From contig JAFSRQ010000146.1 in the NCBI GenBank assembly GCA_017446055.1, forward strand, positions 62,001 through 126,000: a stretch of 64,000 bases of DNA, read 5' to 3'. Under the pieces are notes generated by a model, which was given only the letters and a program-made list of their open reading frames with translations, made no database searches and had not been told where the DNA came from. The first letter of the stretch is position 1, and every line of letters begins with the position of its first letter. Both the position numbers and the translations under genes were made by a program. Below are positions 16,497 to 25,500 of this stretch, one piece after another. Source of the DNA: Synergistaceae bacterium. Lineage in GTDB: Bacteria > Synergistota > Synergistia > Synergistales > Aminobacteriaceae.

Positions 16497-17327
16497 TTGA
16501 GCGGTAAACGTTACTACATTGACCACAAGTTTATCGGTGACGGGAGCCTCGCTGTAATCGCGGGGCCCTGCTCCCTAGAATCCCCCGAACTCGGTCTCAG
16601 GGTCGCCAAGTACATGAAGCGTCTTTGTGATGAGCGGGGGCTTCTTTACGTCTTCAAGGCCTCATTCGACAAGGCTAACCGCACTTCCGTCCACGCTTGG
16701 AGAGGGCCGGGTCTGGAAAAGGGACTCGAACAGCTCGCGGAAATCAAAGCCAAAGCAGGAGTCCCGGTGCTGACCGACATTCACGAAAGCGCACAGGCTG
16801 CCCCGGCAGGTGAAGTTGTCGACATCATCCAGATACCAGCGTTCTTGTGCCGGCAGACTGACCTCCTCGTTGCCGCCGCAAAAACCGGGCGCGTCATCAA
16901 CATCAAGAAGGCTCAGTTTCTCGCCCCTGAAGACATGGTTTATGCCGCCGCGAAATGCCGGGAGGCCGGGAACGACAACGTCATGCTTTGCGAGCGGGGT
17001 ACTATGATGGGCTATCACCGTCTTGTTGTCGACATGGCCGGGCTTGTTGCGCTGCGTGAGATGGGCTACCCTGTTGTCTTTGACGCTACTCACAGCGTGC
17101 AGAGGCCGGGCGGTCTGGGAGGCTCTAGCGGAGGGGATTACAGGCTTGCTTTCCCGCTTGCGAGGGCGGCTGCCGGTGTCGGAATTGATGTGATATTCGC
17201 TGAGACTCACCCCAACCCTAAAGAGGCACTCAGCGACGGGCCTAACATGATTCCTCTTGACCAGATGGCAAAGTTCCTTGATGAGGTTCTTGCTGTACAC
17301 AATTTGCAGAAAACTTTTGAGCAGTAA
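16497..17327 (+). CDS. kdsA: 3-deoxy-8-phosphooctulonate synthase (Kdo-8-P synthase)
   Basis: Condenses arabinose 5-phosphate with phosphoenolpyruvate, the first committed step to Kdo of LPS. Its 276 residues are the standard length. Motifs: VIAGPCSLESPEL, FKASFDKANRTSVHAWRGPG (PEP/A5P binding), VLTDIHES, IIQIPAFLCRQTDL, INIKKAQFLAP, MLCERGTMMGYHRLVVDM and FDATHSVQRPGG. The residues around NIKKAQFLAP and the Cys/His content fit the class with an active-site metal, but this is not certain. Start is TTG at 16497, two bases after the fba stop. Downstream genes kdsD and kdsB complete the pathway. Confidence 0.97.
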   Translation: MSGKRYYIDHKFIGDGSLAVIAGPCSLESPELGLRVAKYMKRLCDERGLLYVFKASFDKANRTSVHAWRGPGLEKGLEQLAEIKAKAGVPVLTDIHESAQAAPAGEVVDIIQIPAFLCRQTDLLVAAAKTGRVINIKKAQFLAPEDMVYAAAKCREAGNDNVMLCERGTMMGYHRLVVDMAGLVALREMGYPVVFDATHSVQRPGGLGGSSGGDYRLAFPLARAAAGVGIDVIFAETHPNPKEALSDGPNMIPLDQMAKFLDEVLAVHNLQKTFEQ

Positions 17328-17383
17328 CAGACAGGCGGGAAATTTCTCCTGCTGAACATCATACTAAGAAAGCTGGTGAAAAT

Positions 17384-18703
17384 ATGAGCAGCCTGATAGT
17401 CTCAAGGTTCGGAGGAGATGAAGCCGCAAGCTCTCACGAACTCAGGAAAGCCGCCGAAGTCCTCACGTCAGACCCTTCACGCCGCTATGCAGTGGTCTCC
17501 GCGCCCGGCTCAACCCCGGACAGTGTAGGCATAACGGACATGCTTTATCTTTGTCACGCGAGGTTTGGACGACGTGAAAATTATGATGAGATTCTGAACA
17601 AGATTGCAGAACGTTACACAGAAATTGTTACGGGGCTGGGTCTGAATTTCAATGTGAAGGCTGAAGTTGACTCCGTTCGCAAAAGCATCGAGCTGGGGAT
17701 GAGCCTTGATTATGTCGCAAGCAGAGGGGAGTACATAACCGCAAAGATTTTCGCGGAATATCTCGGCTGGAATTTTGTTGACGCTTCCGGGCTGATATTC
17801 TTCAACGATGACGGAACACCCGACAAGGAAAAGACATTCAGGATTGCCGGGGAAAAATTATTGTCCCTCAAGAACGCCGTAATACCGAGCTTCTACGGTT
17901 CACTGCCAGACGGAAACATCAAGACGTTTGTACGCGGGGACTGTGATACTGCCGGGGCAATAATAGCGTGCTGTGTTCATGCTGACGTATTCGAGAAGTG
18001 GAGCAGCACCGCAAAAGTCTTCAGCGCAGATCCTGCCGTCATCCCCAATCCTGACGTGATACGCAACATAACGTACATGGAGACTCTTGAGCTCAACTAT
18101 GTAGGCATGAACATAGTTACGGACAACGTGATACTCATGCTCAGTGAGGCGGGAATACCCATGAGGATATCGAGCATACATTCTCCTGATGATGAAGGGA
18201 TGCTCACAACACCAAGCCTTCCGGGTGATGCGCGTCGCAAAGTTACGGCATGTATAGCGGGTCAGAAGAACTTCACGAGCGTGCATATACGCAAATACGG
18301 CATCAACAAGGATTATTCGTTCAACGAGAAACTTTTCGGGGTATTCGCACGTCATCACATATCATGCCCCTACAGCTTGTCGGGAATACATCAGATGTCC
18401 GTCATACTGAAAGCTCCCGTTTTCGACATAAGGCGCGCGCAGATCCTCGGTGAGCTGCAAAGGGAACTGAACCCGGAAGAAATCACCGTAGAGAAAGGAT
18501 TATCCCTGATCGCAGTAATCGGTGAAGGAATGGGTACGGTGAAGGGGACATTCAGCAGGATATTTGACGCTCTTGCGGGGGCATCGGTGAAGGCCAAAAT
18601 GGTGGAGCAGGGAGCGGATCAGCAGAATATCATAGTGGGAGTCTCTGACAGTGATTATGATACGGCTGTGAAGACCCTGTACAATGAGCTGATACTGAAC
18701 TGA
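17384..18703 (+). CDS. Aspartate kinase with altered N-terminal KFGG motif
   Basis: Amino-acid kinase family enzyme phosphorylating aspartate (lysine/threonine/DAP pathway), with two C-terminal ACT domains (about residues 320-385 and 390-439; LIAVIGEGMGTVKGTFSRIF). Kinase features: YVASRGEYITAKIFAEYL, FVRGDCDTAGAII and the nucleotide-site segment AKVFSADPAVIPNPDVI. The usual N-terminal KFGGTS is here SRFGGDEA, i.e. the phosphate-contacting Lys is Arg and the TS pair is DE, which may lower or alter activity. It stands inside a Kdo operon between kdsA and kdsD, an unusual place. Start ATG 17384 follows GGTGA. The family call is firm; the exact activity is less so. Confidence 0.85.
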   Translation: MSSLIVSRFGGDEAASSHELRKAAEVLTSDPSRRYAVVSAPGSTPDSVGITDMLYLCHARFGRRENYDEILNKIAERYTEIVTGLGLNFNVKAEVDSVRKSIELGMSLDYVASRGEYITAKIFAEYLGWNFVDASGLIFFNDDGTPDKEKTFRIAGEKLLSLKNAVIPSFYGSLPDGNIKTFVRGDCDTAGAIIACCVHADVFEKWSSTAKVFSADPAVIPNPDVIRNITYMETLELNYVGMNIVTDNVILMLSEAGIPMRISSIHSPDDEGMLTTPSLPGDARRKVTACIAGQKNFTSVHIRKYGINKDYSFNEKLFGVFARHHISCPYSLSGIHQMSVILKAPVFDIRRAQILGELQRELNPEEITVEKGLSLIAVIGEGMGTVKGTFSRIFDALAGASVKAKMVEQGADQQNIIVGVSDSDYDTAVKTLYNELILN

Positions 18704-18758
18704 AAGGGGGATAACTCAAATCACAGACAGTGAACTTCTTGATGCCGCCAAGAAATTA

Positions 18759-19691
18759 ATGATGACAGAGGCTCATGAGATACTGAAATCGGCGGATAAT
18801 ATCAGCGTTGAGATGGTCAGGGCAGCCCGCGAGATATATTCATGCACCGGGCGTGTTGTTGTCGTGGGACTGGGCAAATCCGGCCATGTGGGGCGCAAGA
18901 TTTCCGCGACTCTTGCGTCTCTTGGGACTCCGTCATTCTTCCTTCACGCCGCAGAAGCCTCGCACGGTGATTTAGGCATGGTTCGCCGCGAGGATATTGG
19001 CTTGTTCGTCAGCAATTCGGGAGCGTCATCCGAGATTGTAGCCCTTCTTCCCCACTTCAGGAGGACAGGCGCGGGACTCATCGCTATAACCGGCTCGTTA
19101 GTCTCACCTCTTGCGGAAAACGCCGACATTGTCATAAACGCCCACGTAAACGACGAAGGAGACCCCCTACAGTTAGCCCCTATGAGCAGTACGACACTTG
19201 AGCTTGTTCTGGGTGATGCTCTTGCGGCTATGGTTACGATACTGCGCGGACTTAGGCGTGAGGATTTCGCGCTGTTCCACCCTGGCGGGACTCTCGGAAG
19301 GAAGCTGCTGACACGAGTCCGTGATGTCATGGGCAGGGGGGAGAATCTCCCGGTTGTCTGTGAGGGTGTTACGGTGAAGGATGCCTTGTTCGTGATTACA
19401 GGGAAGGGTTACGGAGCGGCTTGTGTTGTCGACTCTTCCGGGAAACTCACGGGGATATTCACGGACGGGGATCTTCGCAGGCTCATGGAGAAGTGCGGCA
19501 ATGACGCTTTCACCACAAGAATCGAGGACGCTATGACACGCAGTCCCAGGACAATCAGCCCGGAAGCCCTTGCTGCTGAGGCCGTGAGGGTGATGGAGCG
19601 CGAAGAAATCAGTGTGCTTATTGCTGTCGACGGCGGAAAACCAGCCGGAATAGTACACATACACGAATTACTGAAAGCGGGTATAGCATGA
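18759..19691 (+). CDS. kdsD: D-arabinose 5-phosphate isomerase (KdsD/KpsF)
   Basis: Makes arabinose 5-phosphate from ribulose 5-phosphate for Kdo synthesis. A SIS domain (GRVVVVGLGKSGHVGRKISA, PSFFLHAAEASHGDLGM, SNSGASSEI, PMSSTTLELVLGDALA) is followed by two CBS domains (FTDGDLRRLMEK and REEISVLIAVDGG). The first ATG (18759) has no ribosome site. Upstream in the same frame, 13 codons resemble the family N-terminus (SELLDAAKKL) and begin with ATC at 18720, nine bases after the strong site AAAGGGGG; no ATG/GTG/TTG occurs in that stretch. Thus either a rare ATC start or a start-codon mutation is present. The 3' end overlaps kdsB by ATGA. Confidence 0.94.
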   Translation: MMTEAHEILKSADNISVEMVRAAREIYSCTGRVVVVGLGKSGHVGRKISATLASLGTPSFFLHAAEASHGDLGMVRREDIGLFVSNSGASSEIVALLPHFRRTGAGLIAITGSLVSPLAENADIVINAHVNDEGDPLQLAPMSSTTLELVLGDALAAMVTILRGLRREDFALFHPGGTLGRKLLTRVRDVMGRGENLPVVCEGVTVKDALFVITGKGYGAACVVDSSGKLTGIFTDGDLRRLMEKCGNDAFTTRIEDAMTRSPRTISPEALAAEAVRVMEREEISVLIAVDGGKPAGIVHIHELLKAGIA

Positions 19692-20407
19692 ATATACTAG
19701 GAGTAATCCCGGCGCGCTATGCGTCAACACGTTTTCCCGGAAAGCCCCTCGCCGACATTCTCGGAAAGCCTATGATTATGCGTGTCTATGAGCGTGCGAA
19801 AATGTCAGAAGCTCTAAGCGGCCTAGTTGTTGCTACTGATGACGCGAGAATATATGACTGTGTCGTGAACGCCGACGGCCATGCAGTGATGACGGACTCA
19901 AGTCTCCCGAACGGCACAGCAAGGTGTGAGCAGGCACTCAGGATTTGCGGCGGTGATTATGACGCTGTGATAAACATTCAGGGTGATGAGCCTCTTCTTG
20001 ACCCGGTAATGATTGATGAGGTCGCCGGGCTTCTGGAGAATGACTGCTGCGCTACATTGTGCCGGGAAATTCACGGTGATGCGGGCAATCCCAACGCCGT
20101 GAAAGTCGTGATGACTCTTGACGGTTACGCCCTGTACTTTTCGCGCTCAGTCATACCCTACAAGCGCAATGCGTCAGACCTTCCAGTGTACGAACACATA
20201 GGCATATACGGTTACAGGACGGAATTTCTGCGTGAGTATGTGAGTCTGAGTGATACGCCTCTGAGCATGGCCGAGTCTCTTGAGCAGCTGCGCATACTTG
20301 AGCATGGCCGGAGGATAAGAGTCGGCATTATCCGGAGCGAGGGAAAGAGCATAGGAGTCGACACCCCGGAAGATTTACAGAGAGTGAGGGAAATACTTAA
20401 TGCCTAA
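19688..20407 (+). CDS. kdsB: 3-deoxy-manno-octulosonate cytidylyltransferase (CMP-Kdo synthetase)
   Basis: Activates Kdo with CTP before transfer to lipid A. The 239 residues show VIPARYASTRFPGKPLADI at the N-terminus, VVATDDARI, the MTDSSLPNGTARCEQAL signature, INIQGDEPLLDP, the acceptor-site YFSRSVIPYKRN and HIGIYGYRTEFL, and end in SIGVDTPEDLQRV. Length and order are typical. It starts at an ATGA overlap with kdsD and overlaps the next gene by 8 bases, so translation is coupled across this stretch. Confidence 0.97.
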   Translation: MNILGVIPARYASTRFPGKPLADILGKPMIMRVYERAKMSEALSGLVVATDDARIYDCVVNADGHAVMTDSSLPNGTARCEQALRICGGDYDAVINIQGDEPLLDPVMIDEVAGLLENDCCATLCREIHGDAGNPNAVKVVMTLDGYALYFSRSVIPYKRNASDLPVYEHIGIYGYRTEFLREYVSLSDTPLSMAESLEQLRILEHGRRIRVGIIRSEGKSIGVDTPEDLQRVREILNA

Positions 20408-21473
20408 ATTCAGAAGGACGGTAATAATCAGCGACGGCATAAAGGGACATTATCACCAGTCGTTAGGGGTAGCCGAGTGGATGGAGAGACTCTCCGGGAC
20501 AACGCTGGACCCGGCAATAGTGAGCATACCCCCGCTGACACTGTTTGACCGCGTGTTCAAGCTGAAACTTTTGGTTCGCGGCCTTGAAGTTCACGGCGGA
20601 TCGTTCTCGCGTGAGTGGCTGAAGTCTATGGGAGTCCGCTACAACAAGTACGAGGAAGGTACGACTCTGTTCATCTCGGCGGGAAGCAAGGCAGCTCCTT
20701 TCTGCATGACACTGGCCAAAGCTACACATAACAAGTGCGCGGTGCTGATGACACCTTCAGTGTTAGGCACAAAATCATTCGACTATGCCATTGTCCCCAA
20801 GCACGACAAGCCCGATCTCAGGCAGGGGAACGTGATAACTACTTTGGGCGCGCCTAATCACATATACGAGCCTACCCTGAAGGATATAGCCTCGCACTAT
20901 TTCGCGGGAAGAGACTTCAGGGGGCATAAAGTCATAGCAGTGTTAATCGGCGGGAGTGATGCGAACTACAAGATAAATTCGCGCTGGGTCAGGGAAATAT
21001 TGATGCCCTTGCAGAGCGTGAAAGACGCAAAATTTCTCATAACTACCTCGCGGAGGACAGGTGAAAGCGTAGAGAATACCGTAGAAGAAATATTTTCGGG
21101 AAATCCCAGCCTTGAACACATGTTCCTGTTTTCGCGTACACCTAACCAGAACTCTATCACGGCTATATTAGGGGCGGCGACTCATGTTCTTGTTACGGAA
21201 GACTCTGTGTCGATGGTCTCTGAGGCGGTTACAGCTGGCTTCCGTGTAGGGCTGATACGAGTCCCAAGAACGACCGGGCAAATCAAGCACATGCTAGGCT
21301 TCGGGGCGAGAAGGTTTGATGACATGTTCGAGGAGTTTTCGCAGAGGGGATTGATTCATGACTTCGGCCCGGAATTTTACTACCCGAAATTCCTTGAGTC
21401 ATACGAGCAGAGGCACGGACAGGACTTCAACGAGGCCAAACGGGCGGCTGACTGGATACTTCATCACAGCTAG
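20400..21473 (+). CDS. ELM1/GtrOC1-family putative glycosyltransferase-like protein (DUF1022)
   Basis: The 357-residue protein resembles the mitochondrial fission ELM1 / GtrOC1 family: VIISDGIKGHYHQSLGVAEW at the N-terminus, the TLFISAGSKAAPFCMTLAK segment, CAVLMTPSVLGTKSFDYAIVPKHD, VLIGGSDANYKI, and VLVTEDSVSMVSEAVTAGF. Such proteins have a GT-B-like fold and sit in LPS or surface-glycan gene sets; their enzymatic role is poorly defined. It overlaps kdsB by 8 bases and ends one base before the GT4 gene, so a role in LPS inner-core assembly is the natural inference. Confidence 0.8.
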   Translation: MPKFRRTVIISDGIKGHYHQSLGVAEWMERLSGTTLDPAIVSIPPLTLFDRVFKLKLLVRGLEVHGGSFSREWLKSMGVRYNKYEEGTTLFISAGSKAAPFCMTLAKATHNKCAVLMTPSVLGTKSFDYAIVPKHDKPDLRQGNVITTLGAPNHIYEPTLKDIASHYFAGRDFRGHKVIAVLIGGSDANYKINSRWVREILMPLQSVKDAKFLITTSRRTGESVENTVEEIFSGNPSLEHMFLFSRTPNQNSITAILGAATHVLVTEDSVSMVSEAVTAGFRVGLIRVPRTTGQIKHMLGFGARRFDDMFEEFSQRGLIHDFGPEFYYPKFLESYEQRHGQDFNEAKRAADWILHHS

Positions 21474-21474
21474 A

Positions 21475-22494
21475 ATGAGAATATTGTACGTCATGCCCGG
21501 ATTTGACGAGGGCGGAACGGAAGTGCATGTGCTGAATCTGATTCGCCAGATGTCCGGGCGCGGCCATGAAGTAACGCTTGCGTCATCCGGCGGAAGGCTT
21601 GAACACAGTCTCCCCCCGTCAGCAAGAATCCTCCACATGCCTGCCGACAAGAAGAACCCGGTAACAATAATATACTGCGCTGTGAAGCTAGCCGTTCTCA
21701 GCAGGAAATACCGCTGGGACATAATACACGCGCACTCAAGAGTCCCCGCGTGGATTTCGTGGCTGCTGTCGTGGATGACAGGAGTCCCTTGGGTGGTTAC
21801 GGCGCATGCTCTGTACTCGCTGAACCTGGGGATAACCCCGCTGAAACATGCTGACGGAGCAATCTGCATATCGCAGGCCGTGAAGAAGCATCTCGTGAAT
21901 CACCTTCCCCCTGACACAGTGATAATCCCGAACGGAATAATCCCGCCAAAGCTGAGGCACAAAGATTTTCCTCATGATGAGACGAAGTTTCTTGCTGTCG
22001 GACGGCTGACTCACCTCAAAGGGCTTGATGTCGCAATGAGGGCGTTGGCACTGCTGAAGGGGCATGAGTGGACGCTAGATGTACTCGGCGAGGGGGACGA
22101 GAGGGTGAATCTTGGTGGGCTTGCGCGTGAGCTGGGGATAGGTGAGCGGGTGAGGTTCTTGGGGGACAGGGACAGGCCGGAAGTAGAGCGGTACATGGCC
22201 AGGTCATCGTGCCTTCTTTTCCCGTCATACAGTGAAGGTATGGGGCTGGTTGTGCTTGAGGCGTTAAGCGTGGGGCTGCCTGTGATTGCGTCAGACCTGG
22301 AGGCACTGAGGGAGTTTGCTGACGGTGAGCTTGTGCCTGCGGGTAATGTTGATGCGTGGCGGAGGGCGATTGAGCGGTTCATTGTGTCGGGGGAGGCTTG
22401 CAGGTTTGACGCCGGGAGGATTGTCACGGCTGGTGAGATGGCCGGGAGGGTTGAGGAGTATTACAGGAAGAAAATTTCCCTGCACCGTTCATGA
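21475..22494 (+). CDS. GT4-family glycosyltransferase, LPS-associated
   Basis: Cytoplasmic-side sugar transferase using a nucleotide sugar. The 339 residues show the GT-B fold: MRILYVMPGFDEGGTEVHVL at the N-terminus, HAHSRVPAWISW and the interdomain VIIPNGIIPP, then KFLAVGRLTHLKGLDVAMRA, DVLGEGDER, VRFLGDRD and the nucleotide-sugar motif FPSYSEGMGLVVLEALSVG (E-x7-E). Start ATG 21475 lies one base after the ELM1-like stop. It is the last gene of the Kdo operon and is convergent with the VWA protein gene; its last codons lie in a shared hairpin. Confidence 0.92.
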   Translation: MRILYVMPGFDEGGTEVHVLNLIRQMSGRGHEVTLASSGGRLEHSLPPSARILHMPADKKNPVTIIYCAVKLAVLSRKYRWDIIHAHSRVPAWISWLLSWMTGVPWVVTAHALYSLNLGITPLKHADGAICISQAVKKHLVNHLPPDTVIIPNGIIPPKLRHKDFPHDETKFLAVGRLTHLKGLDVAMRALALLKGHEWTLDVLGEGDERVNLGGLARELGIGERVRFLGDRDRPEVERYMARSSCLLFPSYSEGMGLVVLEALSVGLPVIASDLEALREFADGELVPAGNVDAWRRAIERFIVSGEACRFDAGRIVTAGEMAGRVEEYYRKKISLHRS

Positions 22495-22510
22495 CAGCAC
22501 AGGGAAATTT
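22472..22510. terminator. Bidirectional hairpin between convergent GT4 and VWA genes
   Basis: AAATTTCCCTG and CAGGGAAATTT form an 11-bp perfect stem with a 17-nt loop. The stem begins inside the last codons of the GT4 gene. A/T base pairs at its foot give a short U run on either strand, compatible with termination of both converging transcripts. Confidence 0.55.
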
Positions 22511-22519
22511 CAGATCGCT

Positions 22520-25500
22520 TCACATAGTATTTACGTCCGGCTCATCGTACATGGGCAGCTCGTCAGAAAGATGCATCCCGCATTTTCTGGCAATATCGTA
22601 GACGTCTTTGATTGCGGCCTTGTATTCATTAGTGATGTCCTCTTCAGATCTGTCGTAGAACAACCAATCTATCAGCCTGTTCAGCCATCCTATGAGTTTT
22701 CCGCCTTTCAGGAAGTCAAGCACTGCGTTAACCCCGGTTATCCTGCTTTGTGCAAGCTGGAGCGCGTATTTTCCGGCTTCTTCCGCGCTATATACATCAT
22801 TCGCGGATTCAATATAGCCGTTGGATAGCATTGTCGTCCTCTGGTTGAACAATGCTCTGCTGCCGTCAGTGATGGAATAGTAGACTTCAGCCGTTATCAT
22901 AGTTCGGGCGAGATCCGCTAATCCGAGAAGGCCTACACTCGTCTCAACCAAGCTGTTCACAAGTTCAACTTGATGAATTACAGGGAAGAATATTCCTGCA
23001 ACGCCTATGATACTCTTGACCGTAGCCACAGCAATTTTCTTGCCCTGAGCAGCCTTGACTTTCTGGTCAAACGAAGCCCAGTTAGGCTCGCCTGAAGCGT
23101 CAAACATATCTGCGATTTCTGCCGCGCCGTCTCTGGTAACATCCGTGAATTTTGTATCTCCTTCAATGCGCCTCAGAAGGTCAAGATATTTCTGGTACTG
23201 TGCGTAATTGGCCTCTATCTTGCCGTAGGTGTCTGCAATCGCAAAGCATTCTGCTGTAGCGTCCGCCGCATTGAACAGAACAGTGATAACGCCTCCCGCA
23301 ATTCTTCCGCCATTACCGTCCGCAAGATCACTTCCTTTTTTCCTCAAGTCAGAGGCCTTTCTGAGCCATTCCCAAGGACATGGCAGCTCTATCTTGTTGT
23401 AGGCAGTAAGTGTTGAAATAATCCCGGAAGCTGAGTCAAGGACAAAGGATCCGAATTGCAGCATATCGTTCGCTATGTCAGTCCAGCCTTCTGATTTTTT
23501 CAGGTCATCATAGGCCGTCATCAGTGAGTCCGACATATCGAGTATGCTCTGCAGCTCTTCCCTTAGGGCTGTATGCTGCTCCGTGTAGGTGATCATCTGC
23601 AGGCTGTCCATGTTGATGCCGTTAACAATGTACTTGCCTATCCATGAGCTGTTCATTTTATCTATGTCAGCTTTCTTGACCCTGAGCATTTTCGCCATAA
23701 GTTTATCGGTCTTATCTTTTGCATCATCAGCCCTCGTCTTTGCCTGCTCAGAGAGCATAACTTGATTGCCTCCTACTACATAGAAGAAGTTACCAGCACT
23801 CCTCAGCAACTGAATCACGTTTGAGACCATGTTAATGCCTTCGTACATATTCTCGCTGTTGCTCCTTCTTGCCGCCGCCTGTGCATCCCTAGACAAAACA
23901 TCAGCTGATGTCGCATACGTGTAGAAGTAATCAATGAACGCCTCTTTTGCCAGCTTTTTCTGATCCCCGGCAAAAACTTTTATCGCGTCCTTGATCAGGT
24001 TGCCTTTGTCAGGGACTGCAAGGTTCAGGTATTCATTCGGGAATCCGCTGTCCTGTCTGAGAGCATCAATATCTCCCGGAAGAATCGTGTACTTCAACGG
24101 TGAAGTGTGCATGATGTAGATTTCACTGTAGTCGCTGTAGCCATCGGAGTCAGAATCAATCAGCAAAGGATTGCTCTTCATATTTATGTAGGGGACTTCG
24201 TATTTATCGACTTCAATGGAAATTTCATCACCGTTCTTTATTCCGTCTCCATCCCAGTCCGCGCTATTAGTGAAGTCCATGCTCAACACTCCGCTGAACA
24301 ATGCAACGCCGTTTATCGTCAGCGTACCGTCATCAAGAAGCCGGGTGAAGTAGTCCGAAATACCGTCATTGTTGCTGTCAGTTGTCATGTCAATTACTTC
24401 GCTCTCTATCTCCTCGTACACTTTGTCCAGGTCAAGAAGCTCTCCTGAACTTTCGGATGCTGTGGCGTGGTAGTATTTTCCCTGCGTTCCTGACGCTATT
24501 TTCTGGAGCAGGTCTTCATCAGCCGTTCCAAGCCCGATTGTGTATATGACTATGCTGTCAGCTTTTGCCTGCGCAATAATTCCATCGTAGGAGTATTGCG
24601 GTGTGCGAGTATCTTGTCCGTCCGTCAGGAAAATAATGTACCTGTATCCTGATGATGATGTCATAAGGAGCTGTGTAGCTTCGTGAAGACCTGTTGAACC
24701 ATCCGTTCCGTAATGCCCGTAACCGTCTGCGTCAAACTCGTCATAGCTTATGCCGTTAATCGCACGGGTCAATTCGGCTTTGTCTGTCGTGAGGCCGGAA
24801 ACGACCGTAGCAAAGTCCACAAATTTCACTACCGCTCCTCTGTCTTTTCCGTCCCGTAGCTTGTTCACGAAATTTCTTGACAGAGTCTTGAACATCTGCG
24901 TACTGTCGTTTTCATTCATGCTTGCCGAATAATCGATGACGAACACAATATCCAGACTCGCACTGCCTAAGCTGCCAGTTGCCGACGGTGGCCTTATGTC
25001 AACGTCCCATACCTTGTCGAACTCTACGCTGTTCAGAAGGACATACATCGAGAAATGCGAGACCTCAGCAATGATTTTCCTCCCTTCTATGCGCTGGCCT
25101 TCAACCTTCCTGAGAATACCCGTCTCTTCCTCCAAGCAGTATATAGCGGGCTGAAAGTCTGTGCCTATAGTCCCGGCTTCGCTTCCGAGCGTGAACGTAA
25201 TCACTGCTGTGTCAAACGATGTATCCGCGTTCAGCTCATAAGCCGCCAGATAACCGGGAATGAATTTTGACACAAACGGACTTCCTGAAAGACTCGCGGG
25301 CAGTATTGACAGAGAACCAGCCGCTTCCGCTGACGATTTCATGCTTACGGCAATGTCTACAGCTTCGGGATTGGCTGAAACTTGGTCTGTCCTCAGAGAT
25401 GTCGTGAAGCTCGTTTCTGCCTTGAGTGGGTCAGAGCCAAGCGCGACTTCGAGGCCGTCATCGACTCCGTCCCCGTCAGTGTCAGCTTTGAGCGGGTCAG

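Noticed and set aside
22016-22427. Long open frames antisense to the GT4 gene
   Set aside because: Low-complexity Ser/Pro shadows of a GC-rich gene; no ribosome sites or family similarity.
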